A stretch of DNA of 64,000 nt from an uncultured Aquimarina sp. (GTDB lineage Bacteria; Bacteroidota; Bacteroidia; Flavobacteriales; Flavobacteriaceae), in NCBI GenBank assembly GCA_947498935.1, contig CANMMM010000006.1:62001-126000 (forward strand), written 5' to 3'. Both the position numbers and the translations under genes were made by a program. The notes beneath the pieces are model-generated. The model did not search any database, was not told where the DNA came from, and was given only the letters and a program-made list of their open reading frames with translations. Positions 1 through 10,166 of this stretch are shown piece after piece; the stretch's first letter is position 1, and each line of letters starts with the position of its first letter.

Positions 1-200
1 CAAGAGCATCACGCAATGGCTGTGACGAAGCAAGGAGTTGTCTTAATGAAGGAGATTCTAATACCACCAAATGCGTTCCTAATGGTCTAAAATGTAATCC
101 CACAAAACCGTGGATATATTATTTCTGTGGAGTCTGCGTTGAGAGTCCACAACAAGCCATAGAAAATGGTTGCGAAGAAGCTAAACTGTGTTTTGAATAA
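1..200 (+). CDS. Cysteine-rich module protein, C-terminal end (5' truncated)
   Basis: The reading frame is open from base 3 to the TAA at 198-200 and the gene starts upstream of the window. It encodes the last residues of one module (NGCDEARSC) followed by a complete module: CVPNGLKCNPTKPW, YYFCGVC, ESPQQAIENGCEEAKLC, then FE and stop. The same six-cysteine module ends the metalloproteases at 813-2111 and 41860-43269, so this is probably the tail of a third paralogue; its catalytic domain is not visible. The module is probably an extracellular disulfide-bonded domain whose function I do not recognise. Confidence 0.8.
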   Translation, partial: RASRNGCDEARSCLNEGDSNTTKCVPNGLKCNPTKPWIYYFCGVCVESPQQAIENGCEEAKLCFE

Positions 201-206
201 TAATGA

Positions 207-296
207 GGGCGTTACCACAAGGGTCGGGCTATCCGTTGCAATTCCTCGCATCTCCTAAGGTCGATGCTGTGGGATTTCCACTACTATCCCTAACGC
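207..296 (+). repeat. REP-like palindromic element, copy A
   Basis: Begins GGGCGTTACCACAAGGGTCG and ends CTATCCCTAACGC. The outer arms GCGTTA and TAACGC pair, GGG pairs with CCC inside them, and an inner hairpin GCATC/GATGC is present. It lies 6 nt after the stop of the preceding gene and contains the invariant 12-mer TCGGGCTATCCG. Confidence 0.85.
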
Positions 297-456
297 ATGG
301 CATACGTTTATGATATATGCTCATCAGGTATCTATAATGCATATTTTGATTTGTTACTTTTAGTTTACTTTATATAACAATAGTACTTCGTTATGCAGTT
401 TCTGTATGTAATTAAGTATACCAGATAGTATTTGTGGTACTAGTAGATTTTTTATA

Positions 457-500
457 AAAAAGAGTTGTTTATATACTATGTATAGGCAGCTCTTTTTCTT
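457..500 (+). terminator. Rho-independent terminator-like hairpin
   Basis: A 15-bp stem (459-473 with 481-495, including G-T wobbles) with a 7-nt loop is followed by a T-rich tract. It could end transcription from the upstream gene and its REP-like trailer. No gene is seen between 296 and 812. Confidence 0.6.
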
Positions 501-812
501 ATTTAAGTATATAAATAACTGTCTTTTAGATTGTCATATTTTAAATCAAGAGATACGTTTTTTGCATAGACTATTTACTTTATTTTACTAATTAGTTACT
601 TGTGTATTTACTCTTTATACAATGAAACATACCGTTTATACAACGATGTAGTTCTATGTAGCTATTTTTCAATAATTTAACATCAACAATTAAAATATAT
701 ACTGTTAAGTATTATTTTACATACTCAATTCATACATTTTTTATTAATTAGTGCTTATATCATCAGATTTGTATTGTACTAATTAATTATAACTATCTTA
801 ATTTATTTATTT
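501..812. other. Intergenic region upstream of the M57-like protease
   Basis: Very AT-rich sequence with no open frame I believe in. It presumably holds the promoter of the gene at 813, but no clear TAnnTTTG box was found. No RNA gene was recognised. Confidence 0.4.
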
Positions 813-2111
813 ATGAAATCATTAATTAGAATAGCTAGCATTGTATTAGCTATAGTAGTAGGTACAGTTTCTTGCGAGACAGACAATTTTGAACAAGAAC
901 AAACAAACCAAATTCCAGAAAAAGTTAGAGAAAAATTAATCAATTTAGGGGTTAACCCATCTGGAGCAGAGTTAATAAATGTTCCCACACCAGAAGGAGA
1001 TACACAAGAGGTGTGGAAAGTAGGGGATCTTCTGTTTCCTAGTGATCAACTTTTTGACTACCCTGATCTAGCAGTTAATGGAGATAATACAAGAGCATTT
1101 AGGGCTAACAATTTAATAGATGTAGGCAATGGAAGAGTGATTAGTATTGTTTCTCGTGGTTTAGGGAATGTGGTGGATGAAGCCTTACGACAGGCGGTGA
1201 ATGCCTATAACAATTTGGGGTTAAAAATTTCATTTTCATTAAGTTCAGGAGGGCAAGACGGGGATGTTATAGCGTTTCTTACCAATGATGGACTTGGTTC
1301 TAGAGCATTAGCAGGTACATTTTTTCCGAATAATGGAAACCCTGATGGAAGACTACTGGTAAGTACGAGTAAAGCAGAAAGTGATGAAGCTACTCCTGAT
1401 CAATGGAGAGTTACAATGATACATGAACTAGGACATTTGCTTGGGCTTAGACATTCTGATTGGCGTACGAGAAAATCTTGTGGTAGACCTTCTAATTTTT
1501 CTCCACCTACTGGAGGAGCGATACATATTCCAGGAACGGATAGTAGCGCGGATTTTGATGATTCTATCATGGCTACTTGCGATTTTAAACATCTTAATTT
1601 TACCAATGATGATGTAACAGCCTTACGCTATTTATATGGTAATGGAAGTGCCAATGGTGGTGGTGCTAGTGGCGATAATTGTCAGCCAAATGCACAGCGA
1701 TGTGATCAGAATCAACCATGGAAATACTTTTTCTGTGGTCAGTGTTTCCAGAGTCCCCAAGATGCAGTGAATAATGGCTGTCAAGAAGCTAGTGCTTGTA
1801 CCAATGGCGGAGGAAATAATGGTGGAGGTAATAATAACTGCCAGCCAAATGCACAGCGATGTGATCAGAATCAACCGTGGAAATATTTTTTCTGTGGTCA
1901 GTGTTTCGAGAGTCCCCAAGCTGCAGTGAATAATGGGTGTCAAGAAGCTAATGCTTGTACCAATGGCGGAGGTAATAATAACTGCCAGCCAAATGCACAG
2001 CGATGTGATCAGAATCAACCGTGGAAATACTTTTTCTGTGGTCAGTGTTTCGAGAGTCCTCAAGCTGCAGTGAATAATGGGTGTCAGGAAGCCTCTAGTT
2101 GTGTAAACTAA
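813..2111 (+). CDS. M57-like (HEIGH) zinc metalloprotease lipoprotein with three Cys-rich modules
   Basis: 432 aa. The N-terminus is a lipoprotein signal (hydrophobic run, then VSC with Cys21), so the mature protein is probably membrane-anchored or surface-exposed. The metzincin zinc site HELGHLLGLRH has ligands at H204, H208 and H214 with E205 as catalytic base. A downstream GAIHIPGT motif and a Met-turn SIM (M253) match the dual-action HEIGH peptidase (M57) pattern. After about residue 285 come three near-identical six-cysteine modules (from residues 290, 343 and 391) separated by Gly/Asn-rich linkers. Each has the form CQPNAQRCDQNQPWKYFFCG, QCF, then NGCQEA and C. Substrate is unknown. The start codon precedes the lipoprotein signal directly. 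Paralogue: 41860-43269. Confidence 0.85.
   Translation: MKSLIRIASIVLAIVVGTVSCETDNFEQEQTNQIPEKVREKLINLGVNPSGAELINVPTPEGDTQEVWKVGDLLFPSDQLFDYPDLAVNGDNTRAFRANNLIDVGNGRVISIVSRGLGNVVDEALRQAVNAYNNLGLKISFSLSSGGQDGDVIAFLTNDGLGSRALAGTFFPNNGNPDGRLLVSTSKAESDEATPDQWRVTMIHELGHLLGLRHSDWRTRKSCGRPSNFSPPTGGAIHIPGTDSSADFDDSIMATCDFKHLNFTNDDVTALRYLYGNGSANGGGASGDNCQPNAQRCDQNQPWKYFFCGQCFQSPQDAVNNGCQEASACTNGGGNNGGGNNNCQPNAQRCDQNQPWKYFFCGQCFESPQAAVNNGCQEANACTNGGGNNNCQPNAQRCDQNQPWKYFFCGQCFESPQAAVNNGCQEASSCVN
1680..2099 (+). repeat. Tandem in-frame repeats encoding Cys-rich modules
   Basis: Three copies begin at 1680, 1839 and 1983. The last two are 144 bp apart and nearly identical at DNA level, which indicates recent duplication or gene conversion. 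They differ in linker length (Gly/Asn codons), so copy number may vary between strains. Confidence 0.85.
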
Positions 2112-2152
2112 TATTTATAAATTTTTCTATTAAACACCATTCTTTAATAGCT

Positions 2153-2188
2153 AAAAAAGCTACCTATGTTACATAGGTGGCTTTTTTT
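2153..2188 (+). terminator. Rho-independent terminator of the protease gene
   Basis: A hairpin with arms AGCTACCTATGT and ACATAGGTGGCT, flanked by A and T runs, lies about 40 nt after the stop at 2111. The A/T flanks would let it act on both strands. Confidence 0.85.
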
Positions 2189-2368
2189 AATGAATAAACT
2201 CATCTTGTTTTTTATCTATAGATGCGCTATAGATAAAAAAATAACGAAATGCGGGTAAACTTGAGTCATTTTTAAGGGAAAAGAAAAAGTAAAGATGAGT
2301 TCTATTATATGATAGGAGGTATCAAGAAAAAGCAGATAGTATTCTTGAATCACAAACATTTAATAGAA

Positions 2369-2434
2369 GTGGTTTACACTTTTTTGATTTCAGAAAAAAT
2401 CGAAGATGTTGTGATCAAATATGATGATTTTTTA
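2369..2434 (+). pseudogene. Degenerate coding remnant shared with 54354-54419
   Basis: 22 codons read through TFLISEKIEDVVIKYDDF and align to TFSILAKIEDVVVKYSDF at 54363. Substitutions are mostly conservative, suggesting two decayed copies of one coding sequence. No intact start or upstream frame is seen and the family is not recognised. Confidence 0.45.
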
Positions 2435-2451
2435 GGAATAGAATCATACAT

Positions 2452-2483
2452 AAAAAAAGCGACCTGTTACAGATCGCTTTTTA
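2452..2483 (-). terminator. Terminator of clpC (bidirectional)
   Basis: Hairpin AAAAAGCGA / TCGCTTTTT with an inner CTG/CAG pair. It lies 57 nt downstream of the clpC stop on the minus strand and has A/T runs on both sides. Confidence 0.8.
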
Positions 2484-2539
2484 TATAACAACTTGAAAAT
2501 TAATTATTATATCCTAAAAAGAGGTATATAGTTGTCAAA

Positions 2540-5095
2540 CTATGATTCAGTAGGTTTTTCTGCCTTACTGATTTTTATAGTTAATTCGTTGGCATTTTCA
2601 TCTAGATCCATAAAGATACTATCGCCTTCTTCGAGTTTAGCATTGATAATTTCTTCTGCTAATGCATCTTCGATATATTTCTGGATAGCTCTTTTTAGTG
2701 GTCTAGCACCGTATTGTCTATCAAACCCTTTTTCGGTAATATAGTCTTTTGCTTTTTCGCTAAGCAATAATTCGTATCCAAGACCTTTGATTCTACCGAA
2801 TAGTTTATCAAGTTCAATATCTATAATTTTATGAATGTCACTACGTTCTAGTGCATTGAAAACAATCACATCATCGACTCTATTTAGGAATTCTGGTGCG
2901 AATGCTTTTTTCAATGCATTTTCGATTACGCCTTTTGCATATTCATCAGACTGTGATTTTTTAGCAGTAGTTCCAAAACCAACACCTTGCCCAAAATCTT
3001 TTAGTTTACGAGCACCAATATTAGAGGTCATGATAATGATCGTATTTCTAAAATCAATTTTACGCCCCAAACTGTCTGTTAGATACCCATCGTCTAGTAC
3101 TTGTAGCATCATATTAAACACATCTGGATGTGCTTTCTCGATTTCATCTAGTAATACTACCGCATAGGGCTTTCTTCTTACTTTTTCGGTCAATTGTCCA
3201 CCTTCTTCATATCCTACATATCCTGGAGGTGCACCAATTAATCTAGATACTGCGAATTTCTCCATATACTCACTCATATCTATTCGTATAAGTGTGTCTT
3301 CGCTATCAAAAAGCTCTCTAGCTAATACTTTGGCTAGCTGCGTTTTTCCAACTCCAGTTTGTCCTAAGAATATAAACGAACCAATAGGTTTATTCGGATC
3401 TTTCAGTCCAGCACGGTTTCTTTGTATGGCTTTTACGACTTTGCTTACAGCTTCATCTTGGCCGATTACCTTACCTTTAATCAAGCTTGGTAATCCCGCT
3501 AATTTGTTACTTTCTGTTTGTGCGATACGATTTACAGGAATTCCTGTCATCATAGATACGACATCGGCAACATTATTTTCGTCTACCGTTTCTTTATGCA
3601 GCTTCGAGTCTTTTTCCCATTGTTCTTGAGCCAGTACCAATTCTTTTTCTAGATTCTTTTCATCATCTCTTAATTTGGCAGCCTCTTCGTATTTCTGCTT
3701 TTTGACTACGCTATTTTTTAGCTCTCGGACTTCTTCCAGCTTCTTTTCTAGGTCTAAGATTTTTTTAGGCACATCGATATTAGTGATGTGTACTCTAGAT
3801 CCAGCTTCGTCTAAAGCGTCAATAGCTTTGTCTGGTAGAAATCGATCTGTCATGTATCGATTGGTAAGCTTTACACATGCTTTAATTGCCTCTTCAGTAT
3901 ACGTTACATTGTGGTGTTCTTCGTATTTCTCCTTGATGTTATTCAGTATTTCGATGGTTTCTTCGATATTCGTAGGCTCTACGATTACCTTTTGGAAACG
4001 TCTTTCTAGCGCTCCATCTTTTTCGATATACTGTCTGTACTCATCTAGGGTAGTGGCACCAATACATTGGATTTCTCCTCTAGCTAATGCAGGTTTAAAC
4101 ATGTTAGAAGCATCTAAACTACCCGTAGCGCCTCCAGCGCCTACAATCGTATGAATTTCATCTATAAAAAGGATAATATCATCATTCTTTTCTAATTCAT
4201 TCATCACAGCTTTCATGCGCTCTTCGAACTGTCCTCTATACTTAGTACCAGCCACAAGGCTTGCTAGATCTAGCGTAACGACTCTTTTGTCAAAAAGGAT
4301 ACGCGATACCTTTCTTTTTACAATTCGTAGCGCCAATCCTTCTGCGATGGCAGATTTACCTACACCAGGTTCTCCGATCAATAGTGGGTTGTTTTTCTTG
4401 CGTCTACTTAAAATCTGAGAAACACGTTCGATTTCTTTCATCCTACCTACTACAGGATCTAATTTGCCTTCTTCTGCCATAGCAGTTAGGTCTCTACCAA
4501 AGTTGTCTAAAACAGGAGTTTTAGATTTCTTATTCTGTTTAGATCCGCCAGATGGGTTGTTAAATGGGTTCTCTTTTGCGCCCTCTCCAGACATATCTTC
4601 ATCATCAGAGAAAGATTCTGCCTTGGGGCTTTCGAAATATTCGTCTTCGTTAGCAATCATATATTTAAATTGATCTTTAACATTATCATAATCTACTTTT
4701 AGTTTATTGAGCAACTTAGTTGTAGGATCATTTTCATTTCTGAGAATGCATAACAATAAGTGCGCTGTATTAATAGAAGAGCTTTGAAACAACTTGGCTT
4801 CTAAGAAAGTAGTTTTCAGTGCTCTTTCTGCTTGCCTAGTTAAGTGCAAATTCTTTTTTTCATTAGAGGCGATCGCCACATTAGGGTTTGCGGGGCTCAG
4901 GATTTCAACTTTTCTTCTCAGATTCGTTAGATCGATATCTAATGCATCTAGAATATTAATTGCTTTTCCACTTCCATCACGTAGCAGTCCTAACATAAGG
5001 TGTTCCGTACCAATAAAGTCATGCCCCAATCGTAGGGCTTCTTCTTTACTGTAAGCGATCACATCTTTGACTCTAGGTGAAAAATTATCATCCAT
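2540..5095 (-). CDS. clpC: ATP-dependent Clp protease ATP-binding subunit ClpC
   Basis: 851 aa, normal length for the family. It has a Clp N-domain (residues 1-150, two repeats), a first AAA+ module with Walker [10 protein letters not shown] (about 241-249), and a UVR-type coiled middle region near 440-480 ([20 protein letters not shown]). The second AAA+ module has Walker [10 protein letters not shown], followed by a C-terminal D2-small domain. As a hexameric unfoldase it feeds proteins to ClpP in the cytoplasm. The middle domain and Clp N-domain separate it from ClpB and ClpA. It is transcribed alone, divergent from gyrA, and ends at a strong hairpin. The acidic, low-complexity linker around residues 152-190 ([14 protein letters not shown]) is typical of Bacteroidota ClpC. 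Confidence 0.96.
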   Translation of the reverse strand: MDDNFSPRVKDVIAYSKEEALRLGHDFIGTEHLMLGLLRDGSGKAINILDALDIDLTNLRRKVEILSPANPNVAIASNEKKNLHLTRQAERALKTTFLEAKLFQSSSINTAHLLLCILRNENDPTTKLLNKLKVDYDNVKDQFKYMIANEDEYFESPKAESFSDDEDMSGEGAKENPFNNPSGGSKQNKKSKTPVLDNFGRDLTAMAEEGKLDPVVGRMKEIERVSQILSRRKKNNPLLIGEPGVGKSAIAEGLALRIVKRKVSRILFDKRVVTLDLASLVAGTKYRGQFEERMKAVMNELEKNDDIILFIDEIHTIVGAGGATGSLDASNMFKPALARGEIQCIGATTLDEYRQYIEKDGALERRFQKVIVEPTNIEETIEILNNIKEKYEEHHNVTYTEEAIKACVKLTNRYMTDRFLPDKAIDALDEAGSRVHITNIDVPKKILDLEKKLEEVRELKNSVVKKQKYEEAAKLRDDEKNLEKELVLAQEQWEKDSKLHKETVDENNVADVVSMMTGIPVNRIAQTESNKLAGLPSLIKGKVIGQDEAVSKVVKAIQRNRAGLKDPNKPIGSFIFLGQTGVGKTQLAKVLARELFDSEDTLIRIDMSEYMEKFAVSRLIGAPPGYVGYEEGGQLTEKVRRKPYAVVLLDEIEKAHPDVFNMMLQVLDDGYLTDSLGRKIDFRNTIIIMTSNIGARKLKDFGQGVGFGTTAKKSQSDEYAKGVIENALKKAFAPEFLNRVDDVIVFNALERSDIHKIIDIELDKLFGRIKGLGYELLLSEKAKDYITEKGFDRQYGARPLKRAIQKYIEDALAEEIINAKLEEGDSIFMDLDENANELTIKISKAEKPTES

Positions 5096-5426
5096 AAAAT
5101 TCGTTTCTTCTTTTTCTTAGTATTTTAAATATAGCAATTTTTTAACAGTTTTCAACACTAATTACCACTATTTAGTACTACGTATTAGGCATTCAAGTTA
5201 CTAATTTTTTGTAAAAAACCGCTTAAAAGTATAGCAGATTTTGTGTTGCTGAGTAAATAGACAAAAAAAGCTGTAATAATCAAAATCTAGATTTATTGAC
5301 TTATTAACCATATTAGACGTGGAAGTTGTTAATAAATTACGTATATTACTGAAGTAATTGGTTGTTAATAACATCTTAATTTAGTTAATTTAGCGCGTTT
5401 AATTAAATTAATTTTCAAAATAGAAT
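5096..5426. promoter_or_regulatory. Divergent promoter region of clpC and gyrA
   Basis: 331 bp of very AT-rich sequence between two divergent starts. Both promoters must lie here, but no unambiguous TAnnTTTG box was identified and no other gene is seen. Confidence 0.5.
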
Positions 5427-7934
5427 ATGGCAGAAGGAGAAAAGCTAATACCTATCAATATAGAAGATGAAATGAAATCTGCATACATTGATTATTCAAT
5501 GTCTGTTATTGTCTCACGTGCACTTCCTGATGTTAGAGATGGTCTTAAGCCTGTACACAGAAGAGTATTATATGGTATGTATGAGTTAGGAGTAAAGGCC
5601 AGTAGTGCTCATAAGAAATCTGCAAGAATCGTAGGAGAGGTGTTAGGTAAGTACCACCCACATGGAGATACCTCTGTATACGATACAATGGTACGTATGG
5701 CGCAAGAATGGAGTTTGCGTTATATGCTTGTCGATGGACAAGGAAACTTTGGGTCTGTAGATGGTGATAGCCCTGCGGCTATGCGATATACAGAAGCCAG
5801 AATGCGCAAGATATCCGAAGATATGCTTGCCGATATAGAAAAAGAAACTGTAGATCATACATACAACTTTGATGATACGTTACAGGAACCTACCGTATTA
5901 CCTACTAGAGTACCAGGATTATTAATCAATGGTGCATCAGGTATCGCAGTAGGTATGGCTACCAATATGCCTCCACATAACCTTAGTGAAGTAGTAGATG
6001 GTACCATCGCTTATATAGATAATAATGATATAGAGATCGATGAGATCATACAGCATATCAAAGCACCCGATTTTCCTACAGGTGGAATTATTTATGGATA
6101 TGATGGCGTACGAGAAGCCTTTAAAACAGGTAGAGGGCGTATCGTAATGCGTGGAAAAGCTAGTTTTGAAGAGGTAAACGGAAGAGAATGTATCATTGTA
6201 TCCGAAATTCCATATCAGGTAAATAAAGCCGATATGATCAAGAAAACGGCGGATCTAGTCAATGAGAAAAAAATAGATGGAATTTCTTCTATCCGTGATG
6301 AATCGGATAGAAAAGGAATGCGTATCGTATATATTCTAAAAAGAGATGCGATTCCTAATATCGTACTGAATCTACTGTATAAATACACAGCATTACAATC
6401 TTCTTTTAGTGTAAATAATATTGCACTCGTAGGAGGAAGACCGCAATTATTGAATGTTAAAGATATGATTCATCATTTTGTGGAGCATAGACATGATGTT
6501 GTGGTGCGTCGTACCAAGTACGAATTACGCAAAGCAGAAGAACGAGCACACATTTTAGAAGGATTAATCATTGCTTCTGATAATATAGATGAAGTAATAG
6601 CGCTCATACGTGCATCTGCTAATGCAGATGAAGCACGTCAGAAATTAATAGATCGATTCGAGCTTACAGAAATACAAGCCAGAGCAATTGTAGAAATGAG
6701 ATTGCGACAGCTTACAGGTCTGGAACAAGACAAGCTACGAGCTGAATATGATGAATTAATGAAGACGATCGAAGATTTAAAAGACATCTTAGATAAGAAA
6801 GAGCGTAGGATGACTATTATCAAAGAAGAATTGATAACTGTCAAAGAGAAATATGGAGATGCTCGTAGATCGCAGATCGAATATGCAGGAGGTGATCTAA
6901 GTATCGAAGATATGATTCCTGATGAGAAAGTAGTGATTACTATATCGCATGCGGGATATATAAAACGTACCTCTCTTAATGAATACAAAAAGCAGAATAG
7001 AGGAGGCGTAGGACAAAAAGGAAGTACGACACGAAACGAAGATTTCTTAGAACACCTTTTTGTAGGAACGAATCACCAGTACATGCTATTCTTTACACAA
7101 AAAGGAAAATGTTTTTGGATGCGTGTGTATGAAATTCCAGAAGGAAGTAAAACTTCTAAAGGAAGAGCGATACAAAACTTAATTAATATAGAGAATGATG
7201 ATAAAGTGAAGGCGTTTATATGTACACAGGATCTTAAGGATGAAAAGTATATAAATGAGCACTATGTCATAATGGCAACGAAAAAAGGTCAGGTCAAAAA
7301 GACATCTTTAGAACAATATTCTAGACCGAGAACTAATGGAATCAATGCCATTACTATTAAGGAAGATGATGAATTACTAGAGGCAAAACTGACAGATGGA
7401 AAAAGTCAAGTAATGCTAGCAGTAAAATCTGGAAAAGCCATACGCTTCGAAGAAGAGAAAACACGACCAATGGGACGTAGTGCTTCGGGAGTAAGAGGGA
7501 TTCGATTGGCAGATGATAAGGACGAAGTAATCGGTATGGTAGCGGTAAATGACATGGAGAGTAATATCTTAGTAGTTTCTGAGAATGGATACGGAAAGCG
7601 TTCTAGCTTAGAGGATTATAGAATTACCAATAGAGGAGGTAAAGGAGTTAAAACAATCTCTGTTACTGATAAGACAGGACAATTAGTTGCTATAAAAAAC
7701 GTTACTGATGCAGATGATTTAATGATTATTAATAAATCAGGTGTTGCAATCCGATTATCTGTAGAGGATTTGCGAGTAATGGGAAGAGCAACACAAGGAG
7801 TAAAATTAATCAATCTAAAAGGAAAAGATTCAATTGCAGCCGTGGCTAAGGTGATGCATGATGATGATGAAGTAATCGACGAAGATGACGTAACAGCAGC
7901 TTCTGATGAAATAGAAAACAATAATGAAGCCTAA
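5427..7934 (+). CDS. gyrA: DNA gyrase subunit A
   Basis: 835 aa. The breakage-reunion domain carries the active tyrosine in [10 protein letters not shown] (Y121, equivalent to E. coli Y122). The quinolone-determining region reads [11 protein letters not shown]82 and D86 correspond to E. coli S83 and D87, and Thr at the first site is a common wild-type residue, so it does not by itself imply resistance. The C-terminal half is a beta-pinwheel with a GyrA-box-like NRGGVGQKG and a second NRGGKG motif. The tail is acidic ([11 protein letters not shown]), as in other Bacteroidota. With GyrB, not in this window, it introduces negative supercoils. The gene at 8000 follows after 65 nt and may be co-transcribed. 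Confidence 0.96.
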   Translation: MAEGEKLIPINIEDEMKSAYIDYSMSVIVSRALPDVRDGLKPVHRRVLYGMYELGVKASSAHKKSARIVGEVLGKYHPHGDTSVYDTMVRMAQEWSLRYMLVDGQGNFGSVDGDSPAAMRYTEARMRKISEDMLADIEKETVDHTYNFDDTLQEPTVLPTRVPGLLINGASGIAVGMATNMPPHNLSEVVDGTIAYIDNNDIEIDEIIQHIKAPDFPTGGIIYGYDGVREAFKTGRGRIVMRGKASFEEVNGRECIIVSEIPYQVNKADMIKKTADLVNEKKIDGISSIRDESDRKGMRIVYILKRDAIPNIVLNLLYKYTALQSSFSVNNIALVGGRPQLLNVKDMIHHFVEHRHDVVVRRTKYELRKAEERAHILEGLIIASDNIDEVIALIRASANADEARQKLIDRFELTEIQARAIVEMRLRQLTGLEQDKLRAEYDELMKTIEDLKDILDKKERRMTIIKEELITVKEKYGDARRSQIEYAGGDLSIEDMIPDEKVVITISHAGYIKRTSLNEYKKQNRGGVGQKGSTTRNEDFLEHLFVGTNHQYMLFFTQKGKCFWMRVYEIPEGSKTSKGRAIQNLINIENDDKVKAFICTQDLKDEKYINEHYVIMATKKGQVKKTSLEQYSRPRTNGINAITIKEDDELLEAKLTDGKSQVMLAVKSGKAIRFEEEKTRPMGRSASGVRGIRLADDKDEVIGMVAVNDMESNILVVSENGYGKRSSLEDYRITNRGGKGVKTISVTDKTGQLVAIKNVTDADDLMIINKSGVAIRLSVEDLRVMGRATQGVKLINLKGKDSIAAVAKVMHDDDEVIDEDDVTAASDEIENNNEA

Positions 7935-7999
7935 ATATGGCACGAATATTGATAAATGATCGAAACAAACAAAAACAAATCCCAAAAACTAAAAAAGTA

Positions 8000-9274
8000 A
8001 TGAGAACTAAATTGATAGCCGCATTATTCGTCACTATGAGTACTGTTGGATTTTCACAGAAAAAAGCATTAGGTGCTGCTAAAAAAGCCCTGAAATCAGG
8101 AAACTTAGAAGCTGCTGCCGATGCACTGAAAGCTGCAGAAGGACAGCTAGGAGCTGCAGATGCAAAAACTAAATCACTATACTATTTGTTAAATGGACAG
8201 GTAATTGGAAAGAAAACAGGTGGTTCTTTAGAGAAAATAGAAGCAGCTGCTACTGCGTATAACAAAGTAATGGAAGTAGAGAACGAAGCAGGAGCTAAGA
8301 AGTATTCTGAGCAAGCGTTTACGGAATTACAATTATTACGTCAGTCATTGATAGAAGGGGCTATCAAGGACCAAAATGCAGGAAATAATAAATTAGCTGC
8401 AGAAAAATTGTATTTAGGATATAAAACGAATACAAAAGATACTTTGTATTTATACTATGCAGCATCTAATGCTGTAAATGCAAAAGATTATGACAAGGCA
8501 TTGAACTATTACAATGAATTGGTAACAATTGGATTTAATGGTATAGAAGAAACGTTTGTAGCTACGAATAAGACATCTGGAGAAGTAGAGTCTTTTCAGT
8601 CTAGACAATTAAGAAATGCTTCAGTAAAAGCTGGATCTCATATTAAGCCAGAAACGAAGAAGTCTGCTTCTAAAAGATCAGAGATTACAAAAAATATCGT
8701 GTTGATCTATGTAAGCCAAGGCAAAGACGAAGAAGCTAAAAAAGCCATTGCTACTGCAAAAGAAGCGAATCCTGGAGATCCTGCATTATTACAAGCAGAA
8801 GCTGATATGTTCTATAAAACTGGAGACATAGAAAAGTATAAAGAAATCATGGAACAAATCGTAGCTAACGATCCTGAAAATCCAGATTTATTATACAACT
8901 TAGGAGTAAGTGCTTCTAAATTAGGAGATAATGAGCAGGCTATTGCTTATTACGAAAAAGCATTAGAATTAAAGCCAGATTACGGTTCTGCACAAATTAA
9001 TATCGCTTCTATCATCCTTTCTGGAGAACAAAAAATCGTAGAAGAGATGAACGGTTTAGGTACTAGTAGTAGTGATTATAAAAAATATGATGCTTTAAAA
9101 TTAAAGCGTGAAGAATTGTACAAAAAAGCAGTTCCTTATTTAGAAGGTGCTTTAGAAAGTGCGCCTGATAATGTAGAGGCTGTAAGAACATTAATGAATA
9201 TCTTTTATCAGTTAGATGATCCTAAAGCTGATGAAATGAAAAATAAATTAAAAGCATTAGAAGGAGGAAGCTAA
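8000..9274 (+). CDS. Secreted tetratricopeptide-repeat protein
   Basis: 424 aa from the ATG at 8000. The frame is open upstream to 7937, but the ATG at 8000 begins a clear signal peptide (MRTKLIAALFVTMSTVGFSQ), so it is preferred. TPR-like helical repeats run through the protein, clearest at residues 215-330 (for example PDLLYNLGVSASKLGDNEQA and YEKALELKPDYGSAQ). It is probably periplasmic or membrane-associated and a scaffold for protein contacts; the partner is unknown. It sits 65 nt after gyrA and ends at a hairpin shared with the convergent gene at 9358. Confidence 0.85.
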   Translation: MRTKLIAALFVTMSTVGFSQKKALGAAKKALKSGNLEAAADALKAAEGQLGAADAKTKSLYYLLNGQVIGKKTGGSLEKIEAAATAYNKVMEVENEAGAKKYSEQAFTELQLLRQSLIEGAIKDQNAGNNKLAAEKLYLGYKTNTKDTLYLYYAASNAVNAKDYDKALNYYNELVTIGFNGIEETFVATNKTSGEVESFQSRQLRNASVKAGSHIKPETKKSASKRSEITKNIVLIYVSQGKDEEAKKAIATAKEANPGDPALLQAEADMFYKTGDIEKYKEIMEQIVANDPENPDLLYNLGVSASKLGDNEQAIAYYEKALELKPDYGSAQINIASIILSGEQKIVEEMNGLGTSSSDYKKYDALKLKREELYKKAVPYLEGALESAPDNVEAVRTLMNIFYQLDDPKADEMKNKLKALEGGS

Positions 9275-9296
9275 ACCACTTCATTTTAATAGCTAT

Positions 9297-9338
9297 AAAA
9301 AAAGCTGTCTATTTCATAAGAAGTAGACAGCTTTTTTA
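9297..9338. terminator. Bidirectional terminator between convergent genes
   Basis: Stem AAAAAAGCTGTCTA / TAGACAGCTTTTTT with a 12-nt loop. It lies between the TPR gene (stop 9274, plus) and the hypothetical gene ending at 9358 (minus), serving both. Confidence 0.88.
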
Positions 9339-9357
9339 TTATTGGCAGCTTTGAACG

Positions 9358-9768
9358 CTAAATAAGGTCATAGTGCCTTTCTAATAGTTGAAGATTGCTT
9401 TGTAAGCGCTCTTTTACGATATGCATCATTCGTTTATTGAGTGCAGAAGAATTTTGTATATACAATAGGTATTCATCTACAGTAAATAGTCCTATAATGA
9501 TTCCTTTAAGGCTGTTTCTGAATTTAGTATCTTTTTGGATGGCATTCTCTATAAATAAGAGCCTTTTTTCGATAGAGAGTTCATAGAAAGTATTTTTTCG
9601 CTTGCGGATATAGTTTTTAAAAACCTCAATAAATAAGTCGTTTTGTAGTTTTACAATAGGTCTAATGGTTTTGTTTTGAAATTGTTCGTCAAGTGACATC
9701 TTAGGAGTCACCTTAGCACTAGCAATTTGTGGCCTAATGGCTCGTAAATTAGAAGCTCTGTTTTCCAT
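9358..9768 (-). CDS. Conserved hypothetical protein, 136 aa
   Basis: Soluble and mainly helical, rich in Lys, Arg, Leu and Ile, with no signal peptide or membrane segment. Visible stretches include IRPIVKLQNDLFIEVFKNYI and KDTKFRNSLKGIIIGLFTVD. No catalytic motif is recognised. Codon use and a full-length frame with a good terminator support a real gene. It is monocistronic, convergent with the TPR gene, and about 400 nt from the next gene upstream. Function unknown. Confidence 0.7.
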   Translation of the reverse strand: MENRASNLRAIRPQIASAKVTPKMSLDEQFQNKTIRPIVKLQNDLFIEVFKNYIRKRKNTFYELSIEKRLLFIENAIQKDTKFRNSLKGIIIGLFTVDEYLLYIQNSSALNKRMMHIVKERLQSNLQLLERHYDLI

Positions 9769-10032
9769 AATAAAGAACGTTTATTAAATTTACAGAAATG
9801 TTTGATCCGAAATATACGGTATGTAATAGACTTTTAAACCACTTATAAACAATTTTTTACATAACTGATTCGGGTTCATTGTTTTGTAAATATATTAAAG
9901 AGAAAAGAGTATGTATTTTAGAATTAAAATAAGGCTCTTTTATTTTAAAAACTCTTTTTGAGTTATTTTGTTGCAATAATTGGGGACTTCTATAGTATAA
10001 AAACTACTTGTATGGCTAGTGATGTTTTTCTT
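9769..10032. other. Intergenic region with A/T hairpins
   Basis: 264 bp before REP-like copy B. It contains a weak hairpin AACTC-TTTTT-GAGTT near 9951-9971 and otherwise AT-rich sequence; the promoter of the gene at 9768 (minus) must lie here. No gene is seen. Confidence 0.35.
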
Positions 10033-10123
10033 GCGTTAGGGATAGGAGTGGAAATCCCACAGTACCGACCTTTAGGAGGTACGAGGAATTGTAGCGGATA
10101 GCCCGACCCCTGTGGTAACGCCC
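10033..10123 (-). repeat. REP-like palindromic element, copy B
   Basis: On the minus strand it reads GGGCGTTACCACAGGGGTCG to CTATCCCTAACGC. The inner hairpin is GTACC/GGTAC, changed on both arms relative to copy A (GCATC/GATGC). It lies about 45 nt upstream of the DUF72 gene. Confidence 0.85.
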
Positions 10124-10166
10124 AAAAAAGTAAAAGAAGTTCTAATACTAAAAATTATAGAAATAG

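Noticed and set aside
1632..2063. 143-aa minus-strand open frame
   Set aside because: It is the antisense shadow of the tandem Cys-module repeats; its own repetition follows the repeat DNA.
1680..2099. Regular repeats resembling a CRISPR array
   Set aside because: Units are in-frame protein repeats with variable linkers, not short repeats with unique spacers, and no cas genes are present.
5634..5690. Quinolone-resistance change in gyrA
   Set aside because: Thr at the Ser83-equivalent is wild type in several bacteria; with no reference strain, resistance cannot be claimed.
7937..7999. Upstream start of the TPR protein
   Set aside because: The extra 21 residues are charged and hide the signal peptide that begins at the ATG at 8000.
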